Shown here one piece after another: positions 49,738 through 59,500 of a DNA stretch of 64,000 nt (positions are counted from its first letter, which is position 1; the number at the start of each line of letters is the position of its first letter). The stretch spans positions 1 through 64,000 of the forward strand of contig NZ_PDWV01000007.1 of NCBI RefSeq assembly GCF_010093385.1, in the 5' to 3' direction. Position numbers and translations under genes: made by a program. The notes under the pieces were generated by a model. The model was given only the letters and a program-made list of their open reading frames with translations. It was not told the DNA's origin and did not search any database. Origin of the DNA: Pseudoxanthomonas mexicana (lineage in GTDB: Bacteria; Pseudomonadota; Gammaproteobacteria; Xanthomonadales; Xanthomonadaceae).

Positions 49738-50934
49738 TCAGCGGTTCTCGGGCTTCGGCTGTGCCTCGCTGACCGGCTGCACCTTGTTGTTGACCACCAC
49801 CTCGGCATCGTTGCGCAGCTTCAGCAGGCCGCTGGTGGCGACGCGTTCGCCCGGCTTGAGGCCTTCGGTGACGGCGATCAGGTCACCACGGGTGGCGCCG
49901 GTCTTCACGAAGCGCTGGCGCACCACCAGCTTCTTGCCGGTCAGGGGCTTGCCCTGCATGTCCTTCTCGCCTTCGGCACGCTGCACTTCCTGGATCACGT
50001 ACACCGCATTGCCGTAGGGGTTGAAGCTGATGGCGGTCTGCGGCACCACCACCACCTTGCGGCTGTCGCCGGTGTCGAAACCGACGTGCGCGAACGCGCC
50101 GGGGCGCAGGTTGTACTCGGGGTTGTCGAGCGTGGCCTGGACCTTGAAGTTGCGGGTGGCGGCATCGACCTGCGGCTCCACCGCGGTGACCTTGCCTTCG
50201 AAGACCTGGCCCGGCAGCGCATCGACCGTGGCGCGGATGACGGTACCCGGCAACACCTGGCCGACCTGGCGCTCGGGCAGGGTGAAGTCCAGGTAGATCG
50301 GGTCCAGCGCCTGCAGGCTCACGATGGGATCGCCCGGGTTGATGAACTGGCCCAGGTTGACCTGGCGGATGCCGAGCACGCCGTCGAACGGCGCGCGGAT
50401 GGTCTTCTGCGCGATCAGCGCACGCTGCGCCTCCACCTGGGCCAGCGAAGTCGCCGCCACCGTGGCGCGCTCCTCGGCTTCGGCCTGCGAGACCAGCTTG
50501 TCGCGCGCGAGCGCCTGCCAGCGGTCGCGCTGGACCGCGGCCAGCCTGGCCGAGGCTTCCAGCGACTTCAGCACGGCCAGTTCATTGGCGGTGTTGAGCT
50601 GGGCCAGCACTGTCCCGGCCTTGACCGGCTTGCCCACGTCGATGGACAGGCTGCGCACCACGCCCCCGGCTTCGGTGGTGACGTCGGTGCCGTTGACGGC
50701 CACGAACGTGCCCACGGCCTGCTGCGCGTCGACCCATTCCTCTTCCTTCGCGGTCCAGTCGGTCACCGTGGAGGCGGGTTGGGGCATGTTGTCGAAGAAG
50801 TCGTTCATGCCCTTGCCCATGATGGCCTTTACGGCGAATACGCCGCCAAAGATCACCACCACGCCCACGAGCATCAGGATCATGCGCTTGGTCGTGGAGG
50901 GCGTTTTCCGTGCGTTGGGGTCTTTCCGTGTCAT
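49738..50934 (-). CDS. RND efflux periplasmic adaptor subunit, system 1
   Basis: A 398-residue membrane fusion protein with an N-terminal uncleaved-looking anchor (MILMLVGVVVIFGGVFAVKA, about residues 18-37). The lipoyl/barrel halves are VGTFVAVNGTDVTTEAGGVV and TIRAPFDGVLGIRQVNLGQF, with an intervening helical hairpin (LKSLEASARLAAVQRDR). The C-terminal beta-barrel and proximal domains are complete. It links the downstream permease to an outer-membrane channel. No regulator gene adjoins this operon. Confidence 0.92.
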   Translation of the reverse strand: MTRKDPNARKTPSTTKRMILMLVGVVVIFGGVFAVKAIMGKGMNDFFDNMPQPASTVTDWTAKEEEWVDAQQAVGTFVAVNGTDVTTEAGGVVRSLSIDVGKPVKAGTVLAQLNTANELAVLKSLEASARLAAVQRDRWQALARDKLVSQAEAEERATVAATSLAQVEAQRALIAQKTIRAPFDGVLGIRQVNLGQFINPGDPIVSLQALDPIYLDFTLPERQVGQVLPGTVIRATVDALPGQVFEGKVTAVEPQVDAATRNFKVQATLDNPEYNLRPGAFAHVGFDTGDSRKVVVVPQTAISFNPYGNAVYVIQEVQRAEGEKDMQGKPLTGKKLVVRQRFVKTGATRGDLIAVTEGLKPGERVATSGLLKLRNDAEVVVNNKVQPVSEAQPKPENR

Positions 50935-51160
50935 CGGGGAGGTCTTCGGCAGTCAGGGGAGGTCGTCGGGGCGACGAACGGGCGGGGGCCGGTTCGACAG
51001 CATGAAGCGCCGGATTATCACGATTTGAGACGCCGGCTAGAAGTGCGGATGGTTTACCCGGCCCGCGCCGCCTGCAGTTCATGTAAGGCGAGGGCGCCCC
51101 GTACGACACGCGGACAACGGGTCATCGCGGTCAAACGTCAGGCTAGGCTGTCCTGGATGC

Positions 51161-51187
51161 AAAAAAAGCCCCGGCAGCGCCGGGGCT
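51161..51187 (-). terminator. Terminator of the TetR-led RND operon
   Basis: Nine-bp arms AGCCCCGGC (51167-51175) and GCCGGGGCT (51179-51187). On the minus strand a seven-T run follows. The flanking 50935-51209 interval holds no gene and should also contain the promoter of the system-1 adaptor. Confidence 0.9.
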
Positions 51188-51209
51188 CTCTCGTGGGCCA
51201 AGGCCGGCA

Positions 51210-54200
51210 TCAGCGGGAAGCCGGCTTGCCCTGTTCCTCCAGGTATTCCTTCGACGGCTCGTCCATCCGGTCGCCCAGCATCCGCCGGACCGATACGAAG
51301 AAGACCGGGATCAGCAGCAGGCCGAGGAACGTGGCGAAGAACATGCCGCCGATGACGCCGGTGCCGATGGCATGGCGGGCGTTGGCGCCCGCACCGGTCG
51401 AGATGGCCATCGGCAGCACGCCCATGATGAAGGCGAACGAGGTCATCAGGATGGGACGGAAGCGCAGGTGCGACGCCGAGATCACCGCCTCGCGCAGCGT
51501 CTTGCCCTGCTTGCGCTCCATGACCGCGAACTCCACGATCAGGATGGCGTTCTTGGCCGCCAGGCCGATGATGGTGATCAGGCCGATCTTGAAGAACAGG
51601 TCGTTCGACAGGCCACGCAGCATGGTGAACAGCACCGCGCCCAACGCGCCCAGCGGCACCACCAGCAATACGGCCACCGGGATGGACCAGCTCTCGTACA
51701 GCGCCGCCAGGCACAGGAACACAACCACGATCGACAGCACCATCAGCAGCGTGGCGCTGTTGCCGGCCAGGATCTCCTGGTACGACATGCCGCTCCAGTC
51801 GTAGCCGAAGCCCTGCGGCAGCTGGTCGGTCACGATGTTCTCCATTGTCGTCATCGCCTGGCCGGACGAACTGCCCGGCGCCGCCGAACCATTGATGTTC
51901 ACCGCGGAGTAGCCGTTGTAGCGGGACAGCGAGGGCGGCACCGACGCCCACGACGACTGCACCACGTTGGACAACGGGATCATGGCGCGGCCACCGCTGG
52001 CATCGGTCTGCTGGCTGCTGGGCGAGTAGATCCTCGCCAGCGATTCGGCACCGGTGCGGTACGGCGCGTCGGCGCGCATGTTCACGCGCTTGATGCGGCC
52101 TTCGTAGAAGAAGTCGTTGACGTATACCGGCGCCAGCATCAGCTGGATGCCGTTGTAGATGTCGCTCAACGACATGCCCATCGCCTGCGCCTGCACGCGG
52201 TCCACGTGCAGTTGCAGCTGCGGGGCATTCTCCAGCGTGTTCGGGCGCACCGCCATCAGGCTCGGGTCCTGCGCGGCCGCGCCCAGCAACTGGTTGCGCG
52301 CCGCCATCAGGGCCTGCTCGCCCAGTCCGGCACGGTCCTGCAGCCACATGTCGAAGCCGCCGAACTGGCCCAGGCCCTGGATCGTCGGCAGGTTCACCAC
52401 GAAGATCTGCGCGCCCTTGATGCCGTAGAAGCGCTGGTTGGCCTGCTGGATGAACTCCGGCACGGTGATATCGCGCTCGTCCCAGGGCTTGAGCCGGATG
52501 AACGCCATGCCGACGTTCTCGCCGCGACCGAGGAAGCTGAAGCCGGCCACTTCCATGACGCCGTCGAACCCGTCCATCTGCTGCAGCGTGCCGCGGACCT
52601 GGTTGAACACCTGCTTGGTCTTCTGCAGCGAATTGCCGGGTGGCAGCTGGACGATGGCCAGTGCGTAGCCCTGGTCCTCTTCGGGCACGAAGCTGCTGGG
52701 CAACCGGGTGAACAGGAAGCCCGCCAGCACCGTCAGCAGTGCGAAGACGATCATCCAGCGCGGAGCATGCTTGATCGCCGCGCCGATGTGACCCACGTAG
52801 GTCTTCTCGAGCTTGCCGTAGTACTTCTCGAACGTGCGGAAGATGACGTTCTTCTTCTCGTGGCTGTCATGCTCGTGCTGCTTGAGAAAGGTCGCGCACA
52901 GCGCCGGGGTGAAGCCCAGCGCCAGGAACGCGGAGAACGCCATCGAAATGGCGATGGTCAGCGCGAACTGTTTGTAGATCTCGCCCGAGGCACCGCCCTG
53001 GAGGGCGGACGGAATGAACACCGCCGCCAGCACCACGGTGATCGCGATCACGGCGCCGGTGATCTGGCCCATCGCCTTGATGGTCGCTTCGCGCGGCGGC
53101 AGCTTTTCCTCGGCCATGATGCGTTCGACGTTCTCGATCACCACGATGGCGTCGTCGACGACGATGCCGATCGCCAGCACCAGCGCGAACATCGTCAGCT
53201 GGTTGATGGTGAAACCGATGACACTCAAGCCCCAGAACGTGCCCAGCAGGGCGACCGGAATGACGAGGGTGGGGATGATGGTGGCGCGGAAGTTCTGCAG
53301 GAACACCAGCATCACCAGGAACACCAGGATCACCGCCTCGATCAGGGTCTTGACCACTTCCTCGATCGAGATCTTGACGAAGGTGGTGGTGTCGTACGGC
53401 GAGAACCAGGTGACGCCCGGCGGGAAGCTGGGCTGCAGCTCGTCCATCTTGGCGCGCACGGCCTCGGCCACGTTCAGCGCGTTGGCGCCCGGCAGCAGCT
53501 GGATGGCGAACGCGCCGACCGGCTTGCCGTTGAACTGGGTGTCGAAGCCGAAGTTCTGCGCGCCGAACTCGACTCGGGCGACATCCTTCAGGCGGACCGT
53601 GGAGCCGTCGTTGTTGGCGCGCAGGATGATCTGCTCGAACTGCTCCGGCGAGGTGAAGCGGCCTTCGGCCGACACCGTCGCCGTGAACGCCTGGCCTTCG
53701 GGTGCGGGATCGGAACCGATCGAACCGGCGGCGAACTGCACGTTCTGCGCGCGCACGGCGGTCAGCACGTCCGTGGCCGACAGGTTGAAGCCCTGCAGCT
53801 TGCCCGGGTCCAGCCACAGGTTCATGGCGTACTCGGACCCGAAGTGCTGGGTGCTGCCGACGCCCGGCACGCGCGCGATCTGGTCCAGCCCGCGCGAGGC
53901 GACGATGTCGTTCAGGCGGTTGCGGTCGATGCTGGCGTTCTCGGACTGCAGGCCCACCACCATCAGGAAGCCGGCGTTGGCCTTGGCCACCACCACGCCC
54001 TGGGCGGTGACTTCGCTGGGAAGGCGCGGGGTCGCCAGCGACACCTTGTTCTGCACCTGCACCTGGGCGATATCCGCGTCGGTGCCGGTCTGGAAGGTCA
54101 GCGTGATCGAGGCCTGGCCCGACGAACTGGAGCTGGAACTGAAGTACAGCAGGTTGTCGATGCCGGTGAGCTGCTGCTCGATGACCTGGGTGACCGATCG

Positions 54201-54374
54201 CTCGGTGGTTTCGGCGCTGGCGCCGGGATAGGTCGCGCTGACCGTGACCTGTGGCGGCGCGATCGAGGGATAGGATTCGACGCCCAGGTTGAGGATCGAG
54301 ATCACGCCGGCCAGCGAGATCAGGATCGACACGACCCAGGCGAAGATCGGATGGTTGATGAAGAACTTGGGCAT
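51210..54374 (-). CDS. RND multidrug efflux permease (HAE1 family), system 2
   Basis: A 1054-residue AcrB-like antiporter starting MPKFFINHPIFAWVVSILI. It includes the AcrB-type porter motif YPGASAETTERSVTQVIEQQ and the TM4 acidic pair in GIVVDDAIVVIEN. Ser-rich SSSSSSSGQ in the first porter loop is a local oddity. Full length for the family. It is preceded by its adaptor and TetR genes in one leftward operon; no outer-membrane factor gene follows before the terminator. Confidence 0.94.
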   Translation of the reverse strand: MPKFFINHPIFAWVVSILISLAGVISILNLGVESYPSIAPPQVTVSATYPGASAETTERSVTQVIEQQLTGIDNLLYFSSSSSSSGQASITLTFQTGTDADIAQVQVQNKVSLATPRLPSEVTAQGVVVAKANAGFLMVVGLQSENASIDRNRLNDIVASRGLDQIARVPGVGSTQHFGSEYAMNLWLDPGKLQGFNLSATDVLTAVRAQNVQFAAGSIGSDPAPEGQAFTATVSAEGRFTSPEQFEQIILRANNDGSTVRLKDVARVEFGAQNFGFDTQFNGKPVGAFAIQLLPGANALNVAEAVRAKMDELQPSFPPGVTWFSPYDTTTFVKISIEEVVKTLIEAVILVFLVMLVFLQNFRATIIPTLVIPVALLGTFWGLSVIGFTINQLTMFALVLAIGIVVDDAIVVIENVERIMAEEKLPPREATIKAMGQITGAVIAITVVLAAVFIPSALQGGASGEIYKQFALTIAISMAFSAFLALGFTPALCATFLKQHEHDSHEKKNVIFRTFEKYYGKLEKTYVGHIGAAIKHAPRWMIVFALLTVLAGFLFTRLPSSFVPEEDQGYALAIVQLPPGNSLQKTKQVFNQVRGTLQQMDGFDGVMEVAGFSFLGRGENVGMAFIRLKPWDERDITVPEFIQQANQRFYGIKGAQIFVVNLPTIQGLGQFGGFDMWLQDRAGLGEQALMAARNQLLGAAAQDPSLMAVRPNTLENAPQLQLHVDRVQAQAMGMSLSDIYNGIQLMLAPVYVNDFFYEGRIKRVNMRADAPYRTGAESLARIYSPSSQQTDASGGRAMIPLSNVVQSSWASVPPSLSRYNGYSAVNINGSAAPGSSSGQAMTTMENIVTDQLPQGFGYDWSGMSYQEILAGNSATLLMVLSIVVVFLCLAALYESWSIPVAVLLVVPLGALGAVLFTMLRGLSNDLFFKIGLITIIGLAAKNAILIVEFAVMERKQGKTLREAVISASHLRFRPILMTSFAFIMGVLPMAISTGAGANARHAIGTGVIGGMFFATFLGLLLIPVFFVSVRRMLGDRMDEPSKEYLEEQGKPASR

Positions 54375-54389
54375 GGGGGAGGGTCCTTC

Positions 54390-55571
54390 TTACTCGGCCT
54401 TGCCTTGCGTGGGCGCAGGTTTGGCCTGGGCCGCCTTCGCGGCGGCGGCCTGCTCGGCGGTCACGCCCTTGGCCGGCGCGCCTTCCTTGACCTTCTGCAG
54501 GCCCTCGACGATGACCTGGTCGCCAGCGGCAAGGCCTTCGGTGACCAGCCAGTCGGCGCCGACTGCCTGCTGCGTGATGACGTTCTTGCGCACCACGTTG
54601 CCGTCCTTGCCGACCACCATCGCGTAGGCGCTGACGGTATCGCGCTGGATCGCACCCTGCGGGATCAGGAACGCGCCCTTCTGCTCGCCCAGCGTGGCGC
54701 GCAGGGTGACGAACGTGCCCGGCAGCAGGGTACGGTCGGCATTCGGTACGGTGGCACGCAGCGAGACGCTGCCGGTCGCGGGGTCGACGACGGTGTCGGA
54801 GAAGTCCAGTGTGCCGGTCCGGTCCAGCGCCCGCCCGTTCGGCAGCACGATCTGCACCGTGCGCTGGCCCGCGCTGGCCAGTTCGACCTTGCCTTCGCCC
54901 TGGGCTTGCTGGATCGCCTGCAGCTCGCTGGAGCTCATCGAGAAGTTGGCGTACAGCGGATCGATCTGGTCGATCGTGGTCAGCAGCGTGGCGTCGCCCT
55001 GGCCGACCAGCGCGCCTTCGGTGACCTGCTGCTTGCCCGCGCGGCCGGCGATCGGCGCGGTGACGCTGGCATAGCCCAGGTTGATGCGGGCGGTCTCCAC
55101 GTTGGCGCGCGCCTGCTGCACGGCGGCGGCGGCGCTGCGTTCGGCGGCCTCGGCGTTGTCGAGGTCGGACCGGGAAACGAACTTCTGCGGCGCCAGCTGC
55201 CGTGCGCGGTCCGCGGCGACCTTAGCGTTGGCATAGGTGGCCTGCGCCGAGGCGAGGTTCGCCTGCGCCGCGCTGAGCGACGCCTGCAGTGGCGCGGGGT
55301 CGATCAGGAACAGCACCTGGCCTTCCTTCACGTCGCTGCCTTCCTGGTACACGCGCTTCTGCACCACGCCGGCCACCCGGGCGCGCACGTCGGAGCTGCG
55401 GTAGGGCGACAGGCGGCCTACCAGGTCACGCTGCAGCGGCACGTCCTTTGGCGTGGCGGTCATCACCACGACCTCCGGCGGCGGCATCTGCGGCTGTTCG
55501 GGCTTGCTGCAGGCAGCCAGGACCGCCAGCAGGGCGCTGGCCAGGGCGAGGGAACGGATGGGGGACGTCAT
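54390..55571 (-). CDS. RND efflux periplasmic adaptor lipoprotein, system 2
   Basis: A 393-residue AcrA/MexA-like lipoprotein with lipobox VLAAC (Cys21). The first barrel/lipoyl segment is RVAGVVQKRVYQEGSDVKEG; the helical hairpin spans about residues 95-165 (SLSAAQANLASAQATYANAK). The second lipoyl half is ASVTAPIAGRAGKQQVTEG. An Ala/Lys-rich tail closes it. The ATG at 55569-55571 overlaps the TetR stop (ATGA) and has GGAG upstream. Confidence 0.93.
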   Translation of the reverse strand: MTSPIRSLALASALLAVLAACSKPEQPQMPPPEVVVMTATPKDVPLQRDLVGRLSPYRSSDVRARVAGVVQKRVYQEGSDVKEGQVLFLIDPAPLQASLSAAQANLASAQATYANAKVAADRARQLAPQKFVSRSDLDNAEAAERSAAAAVQQARANVETARINLGYASVTAPIAGRAGKQQVTEGALVGQGDATLLTTIDQIDPLYANFSMSSSELQAIQQAQGEGKVELASAGQRTVQIVLPNGRALDRTGTLDFSDTVVDPATGSVSLRATVPNADRTLLPGTFVTLRATLGEQKGAFLIPQGAIQRDTVSAYAMVVGKDGNVVRKNVITQQAVGADWLVTEGLAAGDQVIVEGLQKVKEGAPAKGVTAEQAAAAKAAQAKPAPTQGKAE

Positions 55572-56278
55572 GGGGAAGCTCCGTTTCTTTTTCTTGGAGA
55601 CATGGGGAGGGGGTGCAGCGGGTGGATCCGGCGACCCGGCACCGGTCTTGGCGAGCTGGCGTGCTCGTCGTCGCGCGGCGCGAACGCACGCAGGAAGGTG
55701 TCCACCGCGAACGTGGACCACCGTTGACGCGCCAGGCGGCCGGCGCGATGGGGCACGCCGAAGCGCTGTCGCTCGAAATCCGTTCCCACGATCATGCTGA
55801 GCAGCAGCTCCGCGGCGTAGTGAGGATCGTCATGCCTGAGCCGGCCCTGGTCCATCGCGTGCTGCAGCCAGGTGGCCAGGCGCCGCAGGAGAGTATCGCA
55901 GGCGTCGCGGTACAGGTCGCGCGCTTCCTGCGGAAATTGGTGCGCTTCGGCGGCCAGCAGCTGACTGGCGGCGACCACGGAAGGATCGGACAGGTGGCGC
56001 AGGTGCTCTTCCGCGAAAGCCAGCAAGGCTTCGCGCGGCGCCTCGGGCGTGGGGGACAACCGTGCGGTGGCCAGCTCCTGGTGCTCGGCGATCACGCTGC
56101 GCAACAGTTCCTGCTTGCTGCCGAAATGCGCATACAGGGTCTGCTTGGAGCAACCGGCGCGCGCCGCGACCGCCTCCATGCTGATGCGGAAGCCCTGTTC
56201 GGCCATGAGTTCGCGCACGGCCTGGTGGACACGGCTACGACGTCGATCGAGCGCGGAGAGGGGGGAGGAAGGGCGCAT
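55568..56278 (-). CDS. TetR/AcrR family regulator of the RND operon
   Basis: A 236-residue regulator. The helix-turn-helix (residues about 32-60) reads ISMEAVAARAGCSKQTLYAH then FGSKQELLRSVI. The C-terminal ligand domain is helical (residues 80-200), followed by an unusual basic, Pro/Arg-rich tail (SPRPVPGRRIHPLHPLPMSP). It heads the adaptor-permease operon and overlaps the adaptor start, so expression is coupled and autoregulated. Confidence 0.92.
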   Translation of the reverse strand: MRPSSPLSALDRRRSRVHQAVRELMAEQGFRISMEAVAARAGCSKQTLYAHFGSKQELLRSVIAEHQELATARLSPTPEAPREALLAFAEEHLRHLSDPSVVAASQLLAAEAHQFPQEARDLYRDACDTLLRRLATWLQHAMDQGRLRHDDPHYAAELLLSMIVGTDFERQRFGVPHRAGRLARQRWSTFAVDTFLRAFAPRDDEHASSPRPVPGRRIHPLHPLPMSPRKRNGASP

Positions 56279-56284
56279 GCGGAT

Positions 56285-56300
56285 TGGACTATACCGTCCA
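56285..56300. promoter_or_regulatory. TetR-type operator upstream of the RND operon
   Basis: TGGAC (56285-56289) and GTCCA (56296-56300) form an inverted repeat around a 6-nt centre, 6 nt before the TetR start. A TATAGT -10-like box on the minus strand (56293-56288) overlaps it, suiting autorepression. Confidence 0.6.
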
Positions 56301-56564
56301 GTTTAGAAATTTAACAGCCTTGATTCCGCGCCATTTCCGTGTACAGCGCGGGCCACACGCGCGTCGAAGCATCAAGGCGACACCGGCTTCCGCCATGCGC
56401 CACCGCATGGTGTCCGCAGGCGCGCGCATCCTGTGGTGCATGCGCGGGCAAACAAATCCGGCCAAGGTTTGCAAGCATTGCTTATGTGGCCGCGCAACAA
56501 GTCTTGTCATGGTGTCGGGGGATACAATGACCATTCGACTACCACTTGTTGAGCCACTCTCTGC

Positions 56565-59500
56565 ATGAACGCTGCACGCAGCCCGAAGAAAGCCTCGAAA
56601 CAGACGTCCAAACCGGAAGCCTCCCAGGCCACCCAGGCGGTGACCCCGAAGGCGACGCCCACCAAGAAGGTGGCCGCCCGACCGGTGCAGGCGGCGAAGG
56701 CCGCGAAGGGCAAGGCAGGGGTGGCCTCGACGGCGGAAGCGTTCACGCTGGCCCCGATCCTGGACGCGATCCGCAAGCGCATTTCCGGCGCCAGCGCCCA
56801 GGCGGAGGCGAGGACCTTCGCCGAAGCCTTCTACAAGCGCATGGAGGAAGACGAGTACCCGCACCACGGCGCCGAGGGCTGGGCCGCCATCGCCACGGAC
56901 ATGCTGGCGTTCGCGCGCCTTCGCAAGCCGGGTGCGGCGAACGTGCGCGTGTTCAACGCCACGCAGAAGTCGCACGGCTGGGATTCGCCGCACACGGTGC
57001 TGCAGATCGTCAACGACGACATGCCCTTCCTGGTCGATTCGGTGAGCATGGCGCTGGCCGAGATGGGCGTGGGTGTGCACGTGCTGGGACATCCGCTGGT
57101 GCGTTTCACCCGCGACCGGGCGGGCAAGGTCACTGCCGTGGGCGAGGGCAAGCACGAGTCGCTGATGCTGCTCGAGATCGACCGCCTGCCGCCGGAGGAG
57201 ATGGCGCAGGTCGAGAAGCGCATCCGCAGCGTGCTGGACGAAGTGCGTGCCATCGTGCGCGACTGGTCCGCCATGCGCGAGAAGATGCTGGCCCTGGCCG
57301 ACGACATGGCCACCCGCCGCATGCCGGCCGATGACGAAGGGCGTCGCGAGGCGCAGGAGTTCCTGCGCTGGGCTGCCGCCGATCACTTCACGTTCTTCGG
57401 CTACCGCGAGTACCGCGTGGAGAAGGGCACGGGAATCCTGGCGGCCGTCGAGGACAGCGGCCTGGGCCTGCTGCGCGAGGGCGACACCACGCCGCCGCGC
57501 AACATCAAGACGCTGGCCGCGCACTACCTGCCGCAGGGCGGCTCGGTGGACGCGCTGATCCTCACCAAGACCAACCGCCGTTCCACCGTGCACCGCCCGG
57601 GCAACATGGACTACATCGGCGTGCTCGAGTTCGACGCCAAGGGCAACCCGATCGCCGAGCAGCGTTTCATCGGCCTGTACACCTCCAGCGCCTACAACCG
57701 CCGCCCGTGGGAGATCCCGCTGGTGCGCGAGCGCCACGAATACGTGATGCAAAAGTCCGGGCTGTCGCCGAGCGGCCACAGCGGCAAGGCCCTGCGCCAC
57801 ATCCTGGAAACCCTCCCGCGCGAGGAACTGTTCCAGTCCAGCGATGAGGAGCTCTACCGCACGGCGATGGGCATCCTGGGCCTGCAGGAGCGCGTGCGCA
57901 GCAAGCTGTTCCTGCGCCGCGACCGTTACGGCCGTTTCTATTCGGCGCTGGTCTACATCCCGCGCGAACGCTTCAATACCGACGTGCGCCTGCGCATCGA
58001 GTCGCTGCTGAAGGACGCCATGCGGGGAGAGTACGTCGACAGCAGCGTACTGTTGGGCGAATCGCCGCTGGCGCAGCTGCACATCACCATCCGTCCGAAG
58101 GCGGGCGAGCAGGTCGAGGTCGACACCTCGGCGCTGGAAGGCGACATCGCCCACCTGCTGCGCAACTGGCAGGACGACCTGCGCGAAACCCTGATCTCCC
58201 GCCATGGCGAATCCAAGGGCCTGCTGCTGGCCGGTGGCTATGGCCGTGCCCTGCCGGCGGGCTACATCGAAGTGGTGTCGCCGGAAGGCGCCGCGCGCGA
58301 CGTCGAGCACCTGGCCGCGCTGACCGGCAAGGACGACCTGCGCCTGAGCCTGCATGAGTCGCGCCGCAAGCGTCCGGGGCAGGGTCGCCTGCGCCTGAAC
58401 CTGTACCGGCAGGAAACCGACATCCCCCTGTCCGACGCGCTGCCGCTGATGGAGAACATGGGCCTGCGCGTGATCTCCGAGCATCCGTTCCGCCTGGAGA
58501 CCGCACAGGGTGCGCGCTACATCCAGGAGTTCGAGGTCGAACCGGTCAACGGCGCATTCGATGTCGAGCGCCTGGCGCCTGCGTTCGAGGAGGCCTTCGC
58601 GCGCATCTGGCGCGGCGACGCGGAGAACGACGGCTTCAACAAGCTGGTGCTGGGCGCCGGGCTGGCCTGGCGCCAGGTCGCGCTGCTGCGCGGCTACTGC
58701 AAGTATTTGCTGCAGACCGGCGTGCCGTTCTCGCAGAGCTACGTGGAAGAAACGCTCAACCGCTATCCCCTGTTGGCCCGCCTGCTGGTGGAGCTGTTCG
58801 AGGCCCGTTTCGATCCGGCGACCGGCAGCGAGAGCAAGGCCCAGATCAAGGAAGGCCAGGACCGCTTCGCCGAGCAGCTGAAGGCGCTGGCGGGCGACGA
58901 CGAGGCGGCCGCCAAGACGCTGGCGGCCCTGGTCGAAGCCCGTGGCGGCAAGCGCGAGCAGCAGATCGAAGCCGCGCACAGGGCGCTGCTGAAGCTGATG
59001 GACCGCGTGTCCAGCCTGGACGACGACCGCATCCTGCGCGGTTTCATGGGCGCGATCGAAGCCACGCTGCGCACCAGCTTCTACCAGCGCGGCAAGGACG
59101 GCCAGCCGGCCCACACGATCAGTTTCAAGTTCGATTCGGCCAAGGTGCCGGACCTGCCCAAGCCGCGTCCGTACCGCGAGATCTTCGTGTACGGCCCGCG
59201 CGTGGAAGGCGTGCACCTGCGCTTTGGTCCGGTGGCCCGTGGCGGCCTGCGCTGGTCCGATCGACGCGAGGATTTCCGCACCGAGGTGCTGGGCCTGGTG
59301 AAGGCCCAGATGGTGAAGAACACCGTCATCGTCCCGGTCGGTGCGAAGGGCGGCTTCTTCGTCAAGCGTCCGCCGGTGGGCGGCGACCGCGATGCGGTGC
59401 TGGCTGAAGGCATCGCCTGCTACAAGCTGTTCATCCAGGGTCTGCTGGACATCACCGACAACATCGTGGGCAACAGGATCGTGCCGCCCGTGGACGTGGT

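Noticed and set aside
47329-55727. Two 1450-1490-codon open frames antisense to the RND operons
   Set aside because: They run through several real genes and both intergenic gaps, with low-complexity His/Arg/Asp composition. They are antisense shadows.
56504-56528. Possible promoter TTGTCA and TACAAT before the glutamate dehydrogenase gene
   Set aside because: The spacer is only 13 nt, too short for sigma-70; no better pair was found.
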